Source: an uncultured cyanobacterium
GTDB taxonomy: Bacteria > Cyanobacteriota > Cyanobacteriia > PCC-6307 > Cyanobiaceae
DNA: 64,000 bases
Reading direction: 5' to 3'
Assembly (NCBI GenBank): GCA_903917565.1
Contig: CAIXBB010000030.1
Location: forward strand, 1-64,000
Shown here: positions 18,665 through 26,651 of the stretch, piece after piece
Layout: each line of letters opens with the position of its first letter
How positions within the stretch are numbered: position 1 is the stretch's first letter
Notes under the pieces: generated by a model
What the model was told of the DNA's origin: nothing
The model's database searches: none
What the model saw: the letters and a program-made list of their open reading frames with translations, nothing else
Translations under genes and position numbers: made by a program

Positions 18665-19360
18665 GTGGGCATCAGCTTTTCCCGCTCCGGATTCATCGAT
18701 GAAAACTCCAGGCCGATCGGGATCTATCAGATGCCGAGGCTGCAGGGAATCACCCCGGAGATTGTTTTCTGCCGGAATCCGATCGGGAATGGCTCGGCTG
18801 TGGTGATTCGTCGGGAAGTTTTTGCCGCCATTCGCTTCGAGGCGAATCTCTATGGCGAGGCGGAAGACTTCTTCTTTGACGACACCTTTCGTCAGTCCGA
18901 AGACATCGAGTGCTGGCTGCGGATTGCGCTCCAGACCCACTGGCGGATCGAGGGGATCCCCGAGGCGCTGACGCTTTACCGCATCAGTGACGGTGGACTC
19001 TCGGCCAACCTGATGAAGCAGTACGCCTCCTGGGAGCGCGTTCTGGTCAAAACCGAGGCCAGCCATCCGGAGTTCGTGGCGCAATGGGGCTCCAGGGCAC
19101 GGGCCTATCAGTTGCGCTACCTGGCCCGCCGGGCCACCCGTCAGCGTGATGGGGCCCTGGCCGTGCGTCTGCTGCACCAATCTCTGGCCACCGACTGGAG
19201 GGTGCTGCTGGAGGAACCGCGACGCACACTGATCACCCTCCTGGCGGCCTACCTGCTGCGGGTCCTGCCGGAGCGTCCCTATCGCTGGCTGGAGGGTCTG
19301 ATGCTGCGTTCCACCGGAGCCAGCCAGCAGCGGCGCATGCGTGGGGAAGTCAGCCCATGA
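18665..19360 (+). pseudogene. Glycosyltransferase family 2 fragment (5' end missing)
   Basis: 231 codons equivalent to the C-terminal two thirds of a GT2 enzyme: VGISFSRSGFIDEN, IVFCRNPIGNGSAVVIRREVF, SEDIECWLRIALQ (the ED catalytic-base region) and a long helical tail. The N-terminal GT-A nucleotide-binding part (about 95 residues with the DxD) is gone; the open frame begins at a GTG at 18665 directly at the junction with the GT8 fragment. The 3' end is intact and overlaps pssD by 4 bases, so it was originally part of the same operon. Residual translation may still feed pssD. Confidence 0.7.
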
Positions 19361-19812
19361 AGATCCTGCTGGTCTGTTCTTCGGGGGGACATTTCAAGGC
19401 GCTGCAGCAACTGGTCGATTTCTGGCAGTGCCATCCCCATCTCTGGGTCACCTTCCGAACGGCCACCACAGAAGCGGCCCTGGCCCAGGAGCAGGTGCTG
19501 TGGGCCCACAGCCCCACCAACCGCAACCTGCCGAATCTGATGCGAAACCTGTGGCTGGCCTTTCAGGTGATCCGCACCGAGAGGCCTGACCTGATCCTAT
19601 CCACCGGCGCTGGCGTAGCTGTTCCCTTTCTTCTGCTCGGTAAACTGTTTCGATGCAAGACAGTGTTCATCGAGTCCGTGACCCGTATTCAAACGCTCAG
19701 CCTTTCGGCGCGGCTCGTGCGTCCATTCCTTGATATTCTGTATGTGCACTGGCCCCAGCTGCAGCTTCGCTATCCCCGCGCCGAACTTGTCCAGGGCAAG
19801 CTCGGATCATGA
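19357..19812 (+). CDS. pssD: PssD/Alg14-like glycosyltransferase subunit
   Basis: 151 aa, homologous to PssD/Cps14F and eukaryotic Alg14, the membrane-anchor half of a two-part GT28-type transferase used in exopolysaccharide repeat-unit assembly. Motifs are LLVCSSGGHFKAL at the N terminus and DLILSTGAGVAVPFLLLGK with CKTVFIESVTRI. It acts on a polyprenyl-linked sugar at the inner face of the membrane. ATGA overlaps link it to the GT2 fragment and to pssE. Confidence 0.88.
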   Translation: MKILLVCSSGGHFKALQQLVDFWQCHPHLWVTFRTATTEAALAQEQVLWAHSPTNRNLPNLMRNLWLAFQVIRTERPDLILSTGAGVAVPFLLLGKLFRCKTVFIESVTRIQTLSLSARLVRPFLDILYVHWPQLQLRYPRAELVQGKLGS

Positions 19813-20288
19813 TTCTGGTCAGCGTCGGAACGGAGCAGTTCCCCTTCAATCGGTTGATGCAGTGGCTGGAGCTGCTGATCCAACGGGCGCTCATTGATGA
19901 AGATATCGTCGTTCAGTACGGCACCTGTACCTTTCTCCCCAGTGGCACCACCGTGTATCGGCTGTTGAAGGAAGATTCCTTTCGGGCACTGGTTCAGAAG
20001 GCACGGGTCGTGATCGCCCATTGCGGGGAGGGTACGGTCCTGTTGCTCGATGAATTGCAACAGCCCTTCATTCTTGTCCCACGCAGCGTCCGCTATCAGG
20101 AGCATGTTGACGATCACCAGGTGGAACTCGCCCTGGCGCTGACGGAGATGGGTGTTCCGATTGCCTGGAGTCCGGGCGATCTGGTTCGCTTTCTTGAAGC
20201 CCCCTTCAAGACCTCAATCAGTGATGTGACCGAAAGCTCCGCCCAGTCCTTGTGCCGCAGTCTTCAGAGCCATTTTTCTCCGGCATGA
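19809..20288 (+). CDS. pssE: PssE/Alg13-like glycosyltransferase subunit
   Basis: 159 aa, the catalytic C-terminal half of the GT28-type pair (Alg13/PssE). The N-terminal ILVSVGTEQFPFNRL, the nucleotide-sugar motif VIAHCGEGTVLLLDE and the RYQEHVDDHQVELA segment are typical. It pairs with the Alg14-like protein upstream. The stop overlaps the start of the STAS gene (ATGA), so capsule enzyme and regulator are translationally linked. Confidence 0.88.
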   Translation: MILVSVGTEQFPFNRLMQWLELLIQRALIDEDIVVQYGTCTFLPSGTTVYRLLKEDSFRALVQKARVVIAHCGEGTVLLLDELQQPFILVPRSVRYQEHVDDHQVELALALTEMGVPIAWSPGDLVRFLEAPFKTSISDVTESSAQSLCRSLQSHFSPA

Positions 20289-20875
20289 TGGGTCGCCAGT
20301 CCCCCCACTCCGCTGTCGTCAGGACAGCCCGGAACGGCATCCTGATCCTCCAGCTGCCGCCACGGCTGACCGTCAACGAAGCCGTGGCGTTCCGTGCCGG
20401 ATTCGCCGGCTGGCTGGATGAAGTGCAAGGCCTGCGGGAAGTGATCCTGGATTTCGGGCGGACGGCCGTCATCGACAGCAGCGGCATCGGCGCCCTGGTC
20501 GGCGCCATCAAAACCGCCCAGGAGCGCCCTGTTCCCCTCTGCGCCTGGAGCCTGCACCGGCAGGTGTTCCTGGCCCTGCAGATGACCGGGCTGGAGAAGG
20601 TGTTACCGGTGGCAGACCACTCGGAGGGGCTGCTCCCCCAGTTGTCAGGCGCGGAGGATCAACGCCCCCCCCTGACACCCCCTCGGTGCGCTCCGGAGTC
20701 AAGCGGTTCATGGACATCTGTGGTGCGTTGGTCGGACTCGGCGTCACGGCGCTGCTGTTTCTCCCCATGGCGCTGGCCATTCGCCTGGACAGCCCGGGGC
20801 CGATTCTGTTCAGCCAGGTTCGCTGTGGCTGGATGGGCCGGCATTTCCGTATCTGGAAGTTCCGCTCGATGGTGA
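20285..20875 (+). CDS. STAS-domain protein (anti-sigma factor antagonist), 3' end ambiguous
   Basis: The STAS fold occupies about residues 10-125, with the phosphorylatable Ser motif VIDSSGIGALVGAI and ALQMTGLEKVLPV. It starts at an ATG overlapping the pssE stop. As sequenced, the frame passes the domain end and runs on to 20875, overlapping the sugar transferase by about 190 bases with a low-quality Arg/Trp/Ser-rich tail. A C8 run at 20665-20672 explains this: with seven C the frame would stop at the following TGA, directly after ...EDQRPP; with nine C it would fuse in frame to the sugar transferase. It most likely partners the RsbW-like kinase two genes downstream. Confidence 0.8.
   Translation: MMGRQSPHSAVVRTARNGILILQLPPRLTVNEAVAFRAGFAGWLDEVQGLREVILDFGRTAVIDSSGIGALVGAIKTAQERPVPLCAWSLHRQVFLALQMTGLEKVLPVADHSEGLLPQLSGAEDQRPPLTPPRCAPESSGSWTSVVRWSDSASRRCCFSPWRWPFAWTARGRFCSARFAVAGWAGISVSGSSARW
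20665..20672 (+). repeat. C8 homopolymer at the STAS/sugar-transferase boundary
   Basis: Eight consecutive C bases, followed by TGAC, lie at the end of the STAS domain and 13 bases before the GTG of the sugar transferase. Loss of one C brings TGA into the STAS frame. Gain of one C joins the STAS frame to the sugar-transferase frame with no stop between. It could be a slippage site or a base-calling error. Confidence 0.6.
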
Positions 20876-21285
20876 GCAATGCCGAGAAACTGAAAGGCAA
20901 TGTGGTGAACCAGGCCCAGGGCGCCTTCTTCAAGAATGACAATGACCCCAGGATCACCAGGGTGGGCAGAATCCTGCGCAAGACCAGCCTCGATGAGCTG
21001 CCCCAGTTCTGGAATGTGCTGATCGGCGACATGAGTCTGATCGGAACACGACCTGCCACCCCAGATGAAGTGCGTCGCTACGCCATTCCCAGTTGGCAGC
21101 GCTTCGATGTGCGTCCTGGGTTGAGTGGCGAATGGCAGGTAAGTGGCCGCTCTTCGATCCGAGATTTTGAAGATGTGATCAGGCTTGACCTCAGATATCA
21201 ACAGAACTGGAGTCTTGGCTACGATCTTCAGCTGATTGCCAAGACATTCCTTGTCCTCTTCAGCAAGGATTCGGGGGCTGCATGA
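20686..21285 (+). CDS. Sugar transferase (polyprenyl-phosphate phosphoglycosyltransferase, small form)
   Basis: 199 aa, bacterial sugar transferase (PF02397) family, the initiating enzyme that loads the first sugar-phosphate on undecaprenyl phosphate. One hydrophobic N-terminal hairpin (ALVGLGVTALLFLPMALAI) is followed by the family motifs DSPGPILFSQVR, FRIWKFRSM, KTSLDELPQFWNVLIGDMSLIGTRP and RPGLSGEWQVSGR. Length matches the PglC-like monotopic form without extra helices. The GTG at 20686 is the first good start; a GGAGG lies about 30 bases upstream. It is enclosed by a STAS gene and an RsbW-like gene, overlapping the latter by 4 bases. Confidence 0.88.
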   Translation: MRSGVKRFMDICGALVGLGVTALLFLPMALAIRLDSPGPILFSQVRCGWMGRHFRIWKFRSMVSNAEKLKGNVVNQAQGAFFKNDNDPRITRVGRILRKTSLDELPQFWNVLIGDMSLIGTRPATPDEVRRYAIPSWQRFDVRPGLSGEWQVSGRSSIRDFEDVIRLDLRYQQNWSLGYDLQLIAKTFLVLFSKDSGAA

Positions 21286-21782
21286 CTCCGCTCTTGGCAG
21301 GAGATTCAGGTTTGCCCAACAGGCAACTGGCCGTGGACAGTGATCTCGATCAACTCGAGGCTGTCGTCAGCTGGTTTGACCGGCTCAGCGACCCTGGGGT
21401 GCCAACGGATCTATGGATGCAAGCCCAACTGGCTCTTGTGGAAGGCTTCACCAATGCCGTCCGCCATGCCCAAGCCCATCTGATGGCGCCGCCCCAGGTG
21501 CTGCTTTCGTTGCAGGTGACCAGAAGCTTGTTCTGCATTCAGATCATCGACCATGGTGAACCCTTCGACTTCGCGGAGGCCCTGGCCAGGGTGGAAGCAG
21601 ACAGCGCCGCCAGTGGTGAAGATCCTCTCGCCCGAGAGGCCCATTGGGGGCTGGTGATGTTTCTGAAACTTCAGAAAGACTATGGATGGAGCATCAGCTA
21701 TTGCAGGCGCGATGATGGAACCAACTGCCTGTTTTTTAGCCATCCTCTCACGGCCGACGGAGTCGCTGGTAGGTCATGCTGA
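21282..21782 (+). CDS. RsbW-like anti-sigma factor serine kinase
   Basis: 166 aa with a GHKL ATP-binding fold of the SpoIIAB/RsbW class (HATPase_c_2). The N box is ALVEGFTNAVRHA, the G1-like box IIDHGEPFDF, and the C-terminal part (WGLVMFLKLQKDYGW) corresponds to the G2/lid region with the Gly kept. Family members phosphorylate STAS antagonists and bind a sigma factor or another target. It starts with ATGA on the sugar transferase stop and is the last gene of the operon. No sigma factor lies in the window, so the target could be a distant sigma factor or a protein of the polysaccharide pathway itself. Confidence 0.85.
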   Translation: MTPLLAGDSGLPNRQLAVDSDLDQLEAVVSWFDRLSDPGVPTDLWMQAQLALVEGFTNAVRHAQAHLMAPPQVLLSLQVTRSLFCIQIIDHGEPFDFAEALARVEADSAASGEDPLAREAHWGLVMFLKLQKDYGWSISYCRRDDGTNCLFFSHPLTADGVAGRSC

Positions 21783-22212
21783 AATAGTCTGGATGGCAGC
21801 GGGCGGGCTGAAAGATCGACCACCGCGTCCAGAGGTGAAGGTAGTAGTTGGTTCCCTCCGGTCCCCGTCCCCATCCATTGGCCAGGTGCTGGCCCCAGAT
21901 GATGCTGCTGCTCTCCAGCGAGGTTCGCCTTTGCTTGGGAAGCCTCGTCAGATCGCCGCTGTAGAGAATCCTTCGGCCCCTGTAGTAAAAGGCGGGCTCC
22001 ACGGGCAGCCCCCGATCCTTCTCGTCCAGTCTGAACCAGACTTTCTTGCTCTTGTGCAGCAACCAGAAGCTCCGCGAGCAGGTGGCTGGCACGGTGTCGT
22101 CCTTATAGCTGTAGATAACGCCGGGATGGTGCTGCAGGGACCCGAGCGATGGGGCCGTGATCTCCAGACCCATGAGCAGAGCGGCAGACGTCATGGCAGC
22201 GAATCGATGCAA
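21748..22212 (-). CDS. Hypothetical secreted protein
   Basis: 154 aa, not recognised. The N terminus (MHRFAAMTSAALLMGLEITAPSLG) looks like a cleavable signal peptide. The rest is rich in Trp, Tyr and Phe (SFWLLHKSKKVWFRLDE, FYYRGRRILYSGDL), as in real small extracytoplasmic proteins. Its 3' end overlaps the 3' end of the RsbW-like gene by 35 bases on the opposite strand. Start could also be 6 codons in. Composition supports a coding sequence, but there is no functional clue. Confidence 0.5.
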   Translation of the reverse strand: MHRFAAMTSAALLMGLEITAPSLGSLQHHPGVIYSYKDDTVPATCSRSFWLLHKSKKVWFRLDEKDRGLPVEPAFYYRGRRILYSGDLTRLPKQRRTSLESSSIIWGQHLANGWGRGPEGTNYYLHLWTRWSIFQPARCHPDYFSMTYQRLRRP

Positions 22213-22340
22213 CCGTCTTCACCGTCAGGTCGCCTCCTTCAAGGTAGCTGGACGGTTGGCGAGGCCAGCGTTCCCCGAGGGCTCATGACGGCTTGGCGCT
22301 GGCTACCCTCCAGACAACGCTGGCCGCCTGCCATCCGCTT

Positions 22341-22895
22341 GTGATCCGCCGATCCATCCTGCCCCTGACTGTTCCCCTGATCGGCTCGGTGGCTGGGTTG
22401 CTGCTGGTGCCCGCTTTCGCGGCTTCTGCACCACCACCTGACACGGCGACCGACTCCCCTTCTCTCCAGCTGGTCCTGAACCGTCACCAGCGGCTGCTGA
22501 GGGTGATGGAAGGGGATCGGGAACTGCGCCGCTTTCGCGTGGGCGTCGGGATGCCTGGCTGGGAGACGCCGGTGGGGTCGTTCAGCGTGATCGAGAAGAC
22601 CGCCAATCCGATCTGGGAGCATCCGGCCAAGGGGGTGCGCATCCCCCCAGGCCCCACCAATCCCCTCGGCTCCCGTTGGATCGGCTTTTACCGCGACTGC
22701 AAGGGCCGGAGTGGTTTCAACGGCCAGGAGCATCTGGAGGTGAAGGGGTGCGTGACCTCCGGCTTCCATGGCACGCCGAACCGCGGCAGTGTCGGCGGCG
22801 CCGTCTCCCATGGTTGCGTGCGGTTGTTCGACGAGGACGTGCAGGAGCTGTTCGACCTCGTTCATCTGGGCACCCCGGTGACGGTGCTGCCCTGA
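22341..22895 (+). CDS. L,D-transpeptidase (YkuD domain)
   Basis: About 184 aa. A signal peptide (IRRSILPLTVPLIGSVAG...FAASA) is followed by a YkuD catalytic domain (about 40-184) with the active-site motif SHGCVRL near the C terminus and the upstream GMPGWETPVGSF segment. Such enzymes make 3-3 peptidoglycan cross-links or anchor proteins in the periplasm. The GTG at 22341 places the signal peptide at the N terminus; an upstream TTG at 22293 would add 16 residues. It stands alone between the island and glgA. Confidence 0.85.
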   Translation: MIRRSILPLTVPLIGSVAGLLLVPAFAASAPPPDTATDSPSLQLVLNRHQRLLRVMEGDRELRRFRVGVGMPGWETPVGSFSVIEKTANPIWEHPAKGVRIPPGPTNPLGSRWIGFYRDCKGRSGFNGQEHLEVKGCVTSGFHGTPNRGSVGGAVSHGCVRLFDEDVQELFDLVHLGTPVTVLP

Positions 22896-22955
22896 GGCGT
22901 CTCGGCGCTCCGGGGCAGCCCGTAGAGTTCGTGGCGCATCAGGGATCAAGCGCGG

Positions 22956-24500
22956 ATGAGGGTTCTGTTTGCCGCTGCGGAGTGCGCTCCGATGATCAAG
23001 GTGGGGGGCATGGGAGATGTGGTGGGCTCCCTGCCACCGGCCCTGGCGGCACTGGGCCACGATGTGCGCATCATCCTGCCGGGCTACGGCAAGTTGTGGG
23101 GTCGGTTGGAGATTCCCGCAAATCCGATGTGGCGTGGCCACGCCATGGGCACCGATTTCGCCATCTACGAAACGCGCCACCCGACCAGCGGCCTGCCCAT
23201 CTATCTGGTAGGCCATCCGGTGTTCGATTCGGAGCGCATCTACGGCGGTGAAGACGAAGACTGGCGCTTCACCTTCTTCGCCAACGCCACGGCTGAATTC
23301 GCCTGGAATAGTGGCTGGAAGCCCCAGGTTCTCCATTGCCACGACTGGCACACGGGCATGATTCCGGTGTGGATGCACCAGGACCCCGAAATCAGCACGG
23401 TGTTCACGATCCACAACCTGCGGTACCAGGGCCCCTGGCGCTGGAAACTGGATCGCATCACCTGGTGTCCCTGGTACATGCAGGGCGACCACACCATGGC
23501 CGCGGCCCTGCTCTACGCCGATCGGGTGAACGCCGTCTCCCCCACCTATGCGAAGGAGATCCGCACGCCGGAGTATGGCGAGCGCATCGACGGACTGCTC
23601 AATTTCATCAGCGGCAAGCTGCGCGGCATCCTCAACGGCATCGATACCACCGACTGGAATCCAGCCACCGACAGCACCCTGCCGAAAACATTCTCGGCCG
23701 ACGATCTGTCCGGCCGCGCCGAGAACAAGAAACTGCTGCAGCAGCGGATGGGGCTGAACGTCAGTCCCCGCACCTACCTGATGGGGATGGTGAGCCGCCT
23801 GGTGGATCAGAAGGGGGTCGACCTGCTGCTGCAGGTGGCCGACCGGGTGCTGGCCTACAGCGACAGCCAGTTCGTGGTGCTGGGCACCGGCGATCGCGGC
23901 CTGGAATCGGGGCTGTGGCAGATGGCCGCCCGCCACCCCGGCCGCTTCGCCGTGTTCCTCACCTATGACGACGCCCTCTCGCGGCTGATCTATGCCGGCA
24001 GCGACGCCTTTCTGATGCCTAGCCGCTTCGAGCCCTGTGGCATCAGTCAGATGCTGGCCATGCGCTACGGCTCGATCCCCGTGGTGCGTCGCGTCGGCGG
24101 ACTGGTGGACACCGTGCCCCCCAACGATGCCACCGCCGGCACCGGCACGGGCTACGGCTTCGATCGCTACGAAGCGATCGACTTCTACACCACGATCGTG
24201 CGCTCCTGGGAGGCCTACCGCAACCAGCCCAGCTGGCAGGAGCTGCAGCGCCGGGCCATGACCACCGACTTCAGCTGGAACCGCTCGGCCCTGGAGTACG
24301 ACGCCATGTACCGGGAGGTCTGCGGCGTCAAGGAGCCCACCCCCGACGCCGCCCAGGTGGAGCGCTTCTCCCAGGGCCAGGGGGCCGATCCCAGCCTGTT
24401 GCACGACGAGCCCAGGCCGGAGGTGGGCAGCAAGGAACCCCCACCGGCCCCGCGTCCCCGCAATCCCCTGGCCCTGCTGCGTCGCCGCAACGACTCCTGA
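22956..24500 (+). CDS. glgA: Glycogen synthase (ADP-glucose type)
   Basis: 514 aa GT5 enzyme that extends alpha-1,4-glucan from ADP-glucose. The N-terminal ADP-binding motif [13 protein letters not shown] starts at residue 15. [26 protein letters not shown] and the C-terminal [31 protein letters not shown] region are all intact. About 45 residues after the catalytic domain are Pro- and Arg-rich and probably flexible. The GH57 branching enzyme at 52411 is a second glycogen-related gene in the window. Confidence 0.95.
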   Translation: MRVLFAAAECAPMIKVGGMGDVVGSLPPALAALGHDVRIILPGYGKLWGRLEIPANPMWRGHAMGTDFAIYETRHPTSGLPIYLVGHPVFDSERIYGGEDEDWRFTFFANATAEFAWNSGWKPQVLHCHDWHTGMIPVWMHQDPEISTVFTIHNLRYQGPWRWKLDRITWCPWYMQGDHTMAAALLYADRVNAVSPTYAKEIRTPEYGERIDGLLNFISGKLRGILNGIDTTDWNPATDSTLPKTFSADDLSGRAENKKLLQQRMGLNVSPRTYLMGMVSRLVDQKGVDLLLQVADRVLAYSDSQFVVLGTGDRGLESGLWQMAARHPGRFAVFLTYDDALSRLIYAGSDAFLMPSRFEPCGISQMLAMRYGSIPVVRRVGGLVDTVPPNDATAGTGTGYGFDRYEAIDFYTTIVRSWEAYRNQPSWQELQRRAMTTDFSWNRSALEYDAMYREVCGVKEPTPDAAQVERFSQGQGADPSLLHDEPRPEVGSKEPPPAPRPRNPLALLRRRNDS

Positions 24501-24524
24501 GCTCGCTTCCCGTGTCCGGCGCCC

Positions 24525-25217
24525 ATGGCTGATCCGGTTCCACCACCCTCCGATCTGCCGGCGCCCTATGCGAGTCCCTGGGGCCAGTTGGGCGGCGCCC
24601 TGCGGGCCGTGCAGGCGTCCCTGCGCCTGAAGCTGCGTGAACTCTGGCGCCGCAACGGTGAAGGGGACCTGTCGGTCCCGGGCTTCTGGCCCCAGGCGTT
24701 GGCGCCCCTGTTCTGGCCCTTGCTGCTGGCGGCCCTGGTGGCGCTGACCCTGGCCCTGGCGGGGCTGGCCTGGCGCGGGCTCTCCCAGGGGACAGTGCGA
24801 GCACCGGGGGGAGAACCCGCTTCGCCGGAGCTGGCCCCGGCGCCCCTGGAGGCCCCGGCCGTGGCGATGGGTGAGCCCCTGCCGGAGCCTCAGCCCCCAC
24901 CAAAACCACAACCGCCGCCGCCACCACCGCTTGAGCTCGATCCCCTCCTGGTGCTGCTGGCGGAGGACGATCCGGAGCATCTGATCGCCTCGGCCCATCC
25001 GGAGCCCGCCGAAGGCCGCCTGGTGCTGACCATGGCGCCGACCTACAGCAGCCTCACCCCAGCGAACCGGCGGGGCTGGGCGGAGCGCTGGCAGCATCGG
25101 TCCCTGGCCCTGGGCTACGAACGGCTGGAGCTGGTGGACGGCCAGCGGCGGCTGCTGGCCCGCGGGGCCCTGGTGGGCTCCGGCATGATCCTGCTCGATC
25201 CCGGTGCCTCAGGCTGA
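24525..25217 (+). CDS. Hypothetical single-pass membrane protein
   Basis: 230 aa, function unknown. A cytoplasmic N-terminal part of about 60 residues, one strong transmembrane segment (PLFWPLLLAALVALTLALAG), a Pro-rich linker with a run of prolines at about 125-140, and a compact C-terminal domain of about 90 residues (DPEHLIASAHPEPAEGRLVLT...) form its layout. It lies between glgA and murF and its stop overlaps the murF start (TGATG). I recall a similar gene at this place in other picocyanobacteria, but I could not check this. Confidence 0.75.
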   Translation: MADPVPPPSDLPAPYASPWGQLGGALRAVQASLRLKLRELWRRNGEGDLSVPGFWPQALAPLFWPLLLAALVALTLALAGLAWRGLSQGTVRAPGGEPASPELAPAPLEAPAVAMGEPLPEPQPPPKPQPPPPPPLELDPLLVLLAEDDPEHLIASAHPEPAEGRLVLTMAPTYSSLTPANRRGWAERWQHRSLALGYERLELVDGQRRLLARGALVGSGMILLDPGASG

Positions 25218-26638
25218 TGTTGCTGCCGTTCGAGACCTTGTGTCAGCTCTGGGGGGAGCCCCTGATGGCCCCCGGCACCATCGCGCCTGAATCCTTTGGC
25301 AGTGTGAGCACCGACAGCCGCGGCGATCTGGCCGGCGCCCTGTTCGTACCCCTGGTGGGGGAGACCTTTGATGGGCACCGCTTCGTGGCTGGCGCCTTCT
25401 CCGCTGGGGCGGCGGCGGCCCTGCTGCAGAAGGGCCGCCTGGAGGGTGCCGACCTGGCGGAGCTCGTGGCCAGCGGCGGCCGGCCGATCTGGCTGGTGGA
25501 GGACACCCTGGTGGCCTACCAGCAGCTGGCCCTGCTGTGGCGGCGGCGGCTGGGTTTGGCGGTGGTGGCGGTGACGGGGTCGGCGGGCAAGACCACGACG
25601 CGGGAACTGATCAAGGCGGCCCTGGCCTCCCTGGGGCCGGTGGTGGCCAGCAGCGGCAACGAGAACAACGACGTTGGGGTACCCCTCACCCTGCTGAAGG
25701 CGGACGACACCACCGCGGCCCTGGTGGTGGAGATGGGGATGCGGGGCCTGGGGGAAATCGATCGCCTCACCCGCTGCGCCGATCCGGATGTGGCCGTGAT
25801 CACCAACATCGGCACCGCCCACATCGGCCGGCTGGGCAGCCGCGAGGCGATCGGGCAGGCCAAGTGCGAGATCACAACCGGGCTTGGCCCGGACGGGGTG
25901 CTGGTGATTCCGGCCGGGGATCCGCTGCTGGAACAGTCCCTGGGGACGGTCTGGGGGGGCCGGGTGGTGCGGATCGCCTTGGAGGACGAGCTGGCGGGTT
26001 TCCCTGCCGGTATGCCGGCGGCGGACCTGGTGGGACGGCTGGAAGACCCTCGCCTGACCCTGGCGGGCGGAGAGAGCCTGCGGCTGCCGCTGGAGGGGCG
26101 CCACAACGCCCGCAACCTGCTGCTGGCGGTGGCGGTGGCCCAGGAACTGGGTGTGCCGGCAGCGGCCCTCGGCGACCTGGCGGTGGAATTGCCCGGCGGG
26201 CGGGCCCGCCGCTGGCGGCTGGGCGGGGTGGAGCTGCTCGATGAGACCTACAACGCCTCGCCGGAGGCGGTGCTGGCGGCCCTGGATCTGCTGGCGGCCA
26301 CCGGCGCAGCGGGGGGGGGGCGGCGCTTCGCGGTGCTGGGCACGATGCTCGAGCTGGGGGAGCGCAGCCTGGAATTGCACGCTCAGGTGGCCGCCCGGGC
26401 CGGGGCGCTGGACCTCGATGGGCTGCTGATCGTGGCCGCCGAGGCCGAAGCGCAGGCGATGGAAACCGCCGCCGCCGGGATGCCGCGGCTGCAGCGGGCG
26501 GCGTCGCCCGAAGCGGCCGCCGCCGTGCTGCTGAAATGGCTGGAGCCGGGGGATCGGGTGCTGCTCAAGGCCAGCCGCGGGGTGGCGCTGGAGCGGGTGA
26601 TTCCCCTGCTGGAGGCCAGCCTCGGACCAGCCACCTGA
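25217..26638 (+). CDS. murF: UDP-N-acetylmuramoyl-tripeptide--D-alanyl-D-alanine ligase
   Basis: 473 aa Mur ligase that adds D-Ala-D-Ala in the cytoplasmic stage of peptidoglycan synthesis. The P-loop TGSAGKTTTRE starts at residue 120. The N-terminal STDSRGDLAGALFVPLVGE motif, GNENNDVGVP, TNIGTAHIGRLGS and LDETYNASPEAVLAAL follow in the normal order. The ATG overlaps the stop of the upstream gene by one base. A run of ten G (26311-26320) encodes a Gly-rich turn and is prone to slippage, but the frame is intact here. Confidence 0.95.
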   Translation: MLLPFETLCQLWGEPLMAPGTIAPESFGSVSTDSRGDLAGALFVPLVGETFDGHRFVAGAFSAGAAAALLQKGRLEGADLAELVASGGRPIWLVEDTLVAYQQLALLWRRRLGLAVVAVTGSAGKTTTRELIKAALASLGPVVASSGNENNDVGVPLTLLKADDTTAALVVEMGMRGLGEIDRLTRCADPDVAVITNIGTAHIGRLGSREAIGQAKCEITTGLGPDGVLVIPAGDPLLEQSLGTVWGGRVVRIALEDELAGFPAGMPAADLVGRLEDPRLTLAGGESLRLPLEGRHNARNLLLAVAVAQELGVPAAALGDLAVELPGGRARRWRLGGVELLDETYNASPEAVLAALDLLAATGAAGGGRRFAVLGTMLELGERSLELHAQVAARAGALDLDGLLIVAAEAEAQAMETAAAGMPRLQRAASPEAAAAVLLKWLEPGDRVLLKASRGVALERVIPLLEASLGPAT

Positions 26639-26651
26639 ACGAGTTCCAACC

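Noticed and set aside
22239-25097. A 952-codon open frame on the minus strand opposite glgA and its neighbour
   Set aside because: Low-complexity Gly/Gln/Arg/His-rich translation opposite well-supported genes; a typical artefact of GC-rich DNA. The same holds for the long antisense frames at 36135-37748, 39352-41547 and 46912-48990.
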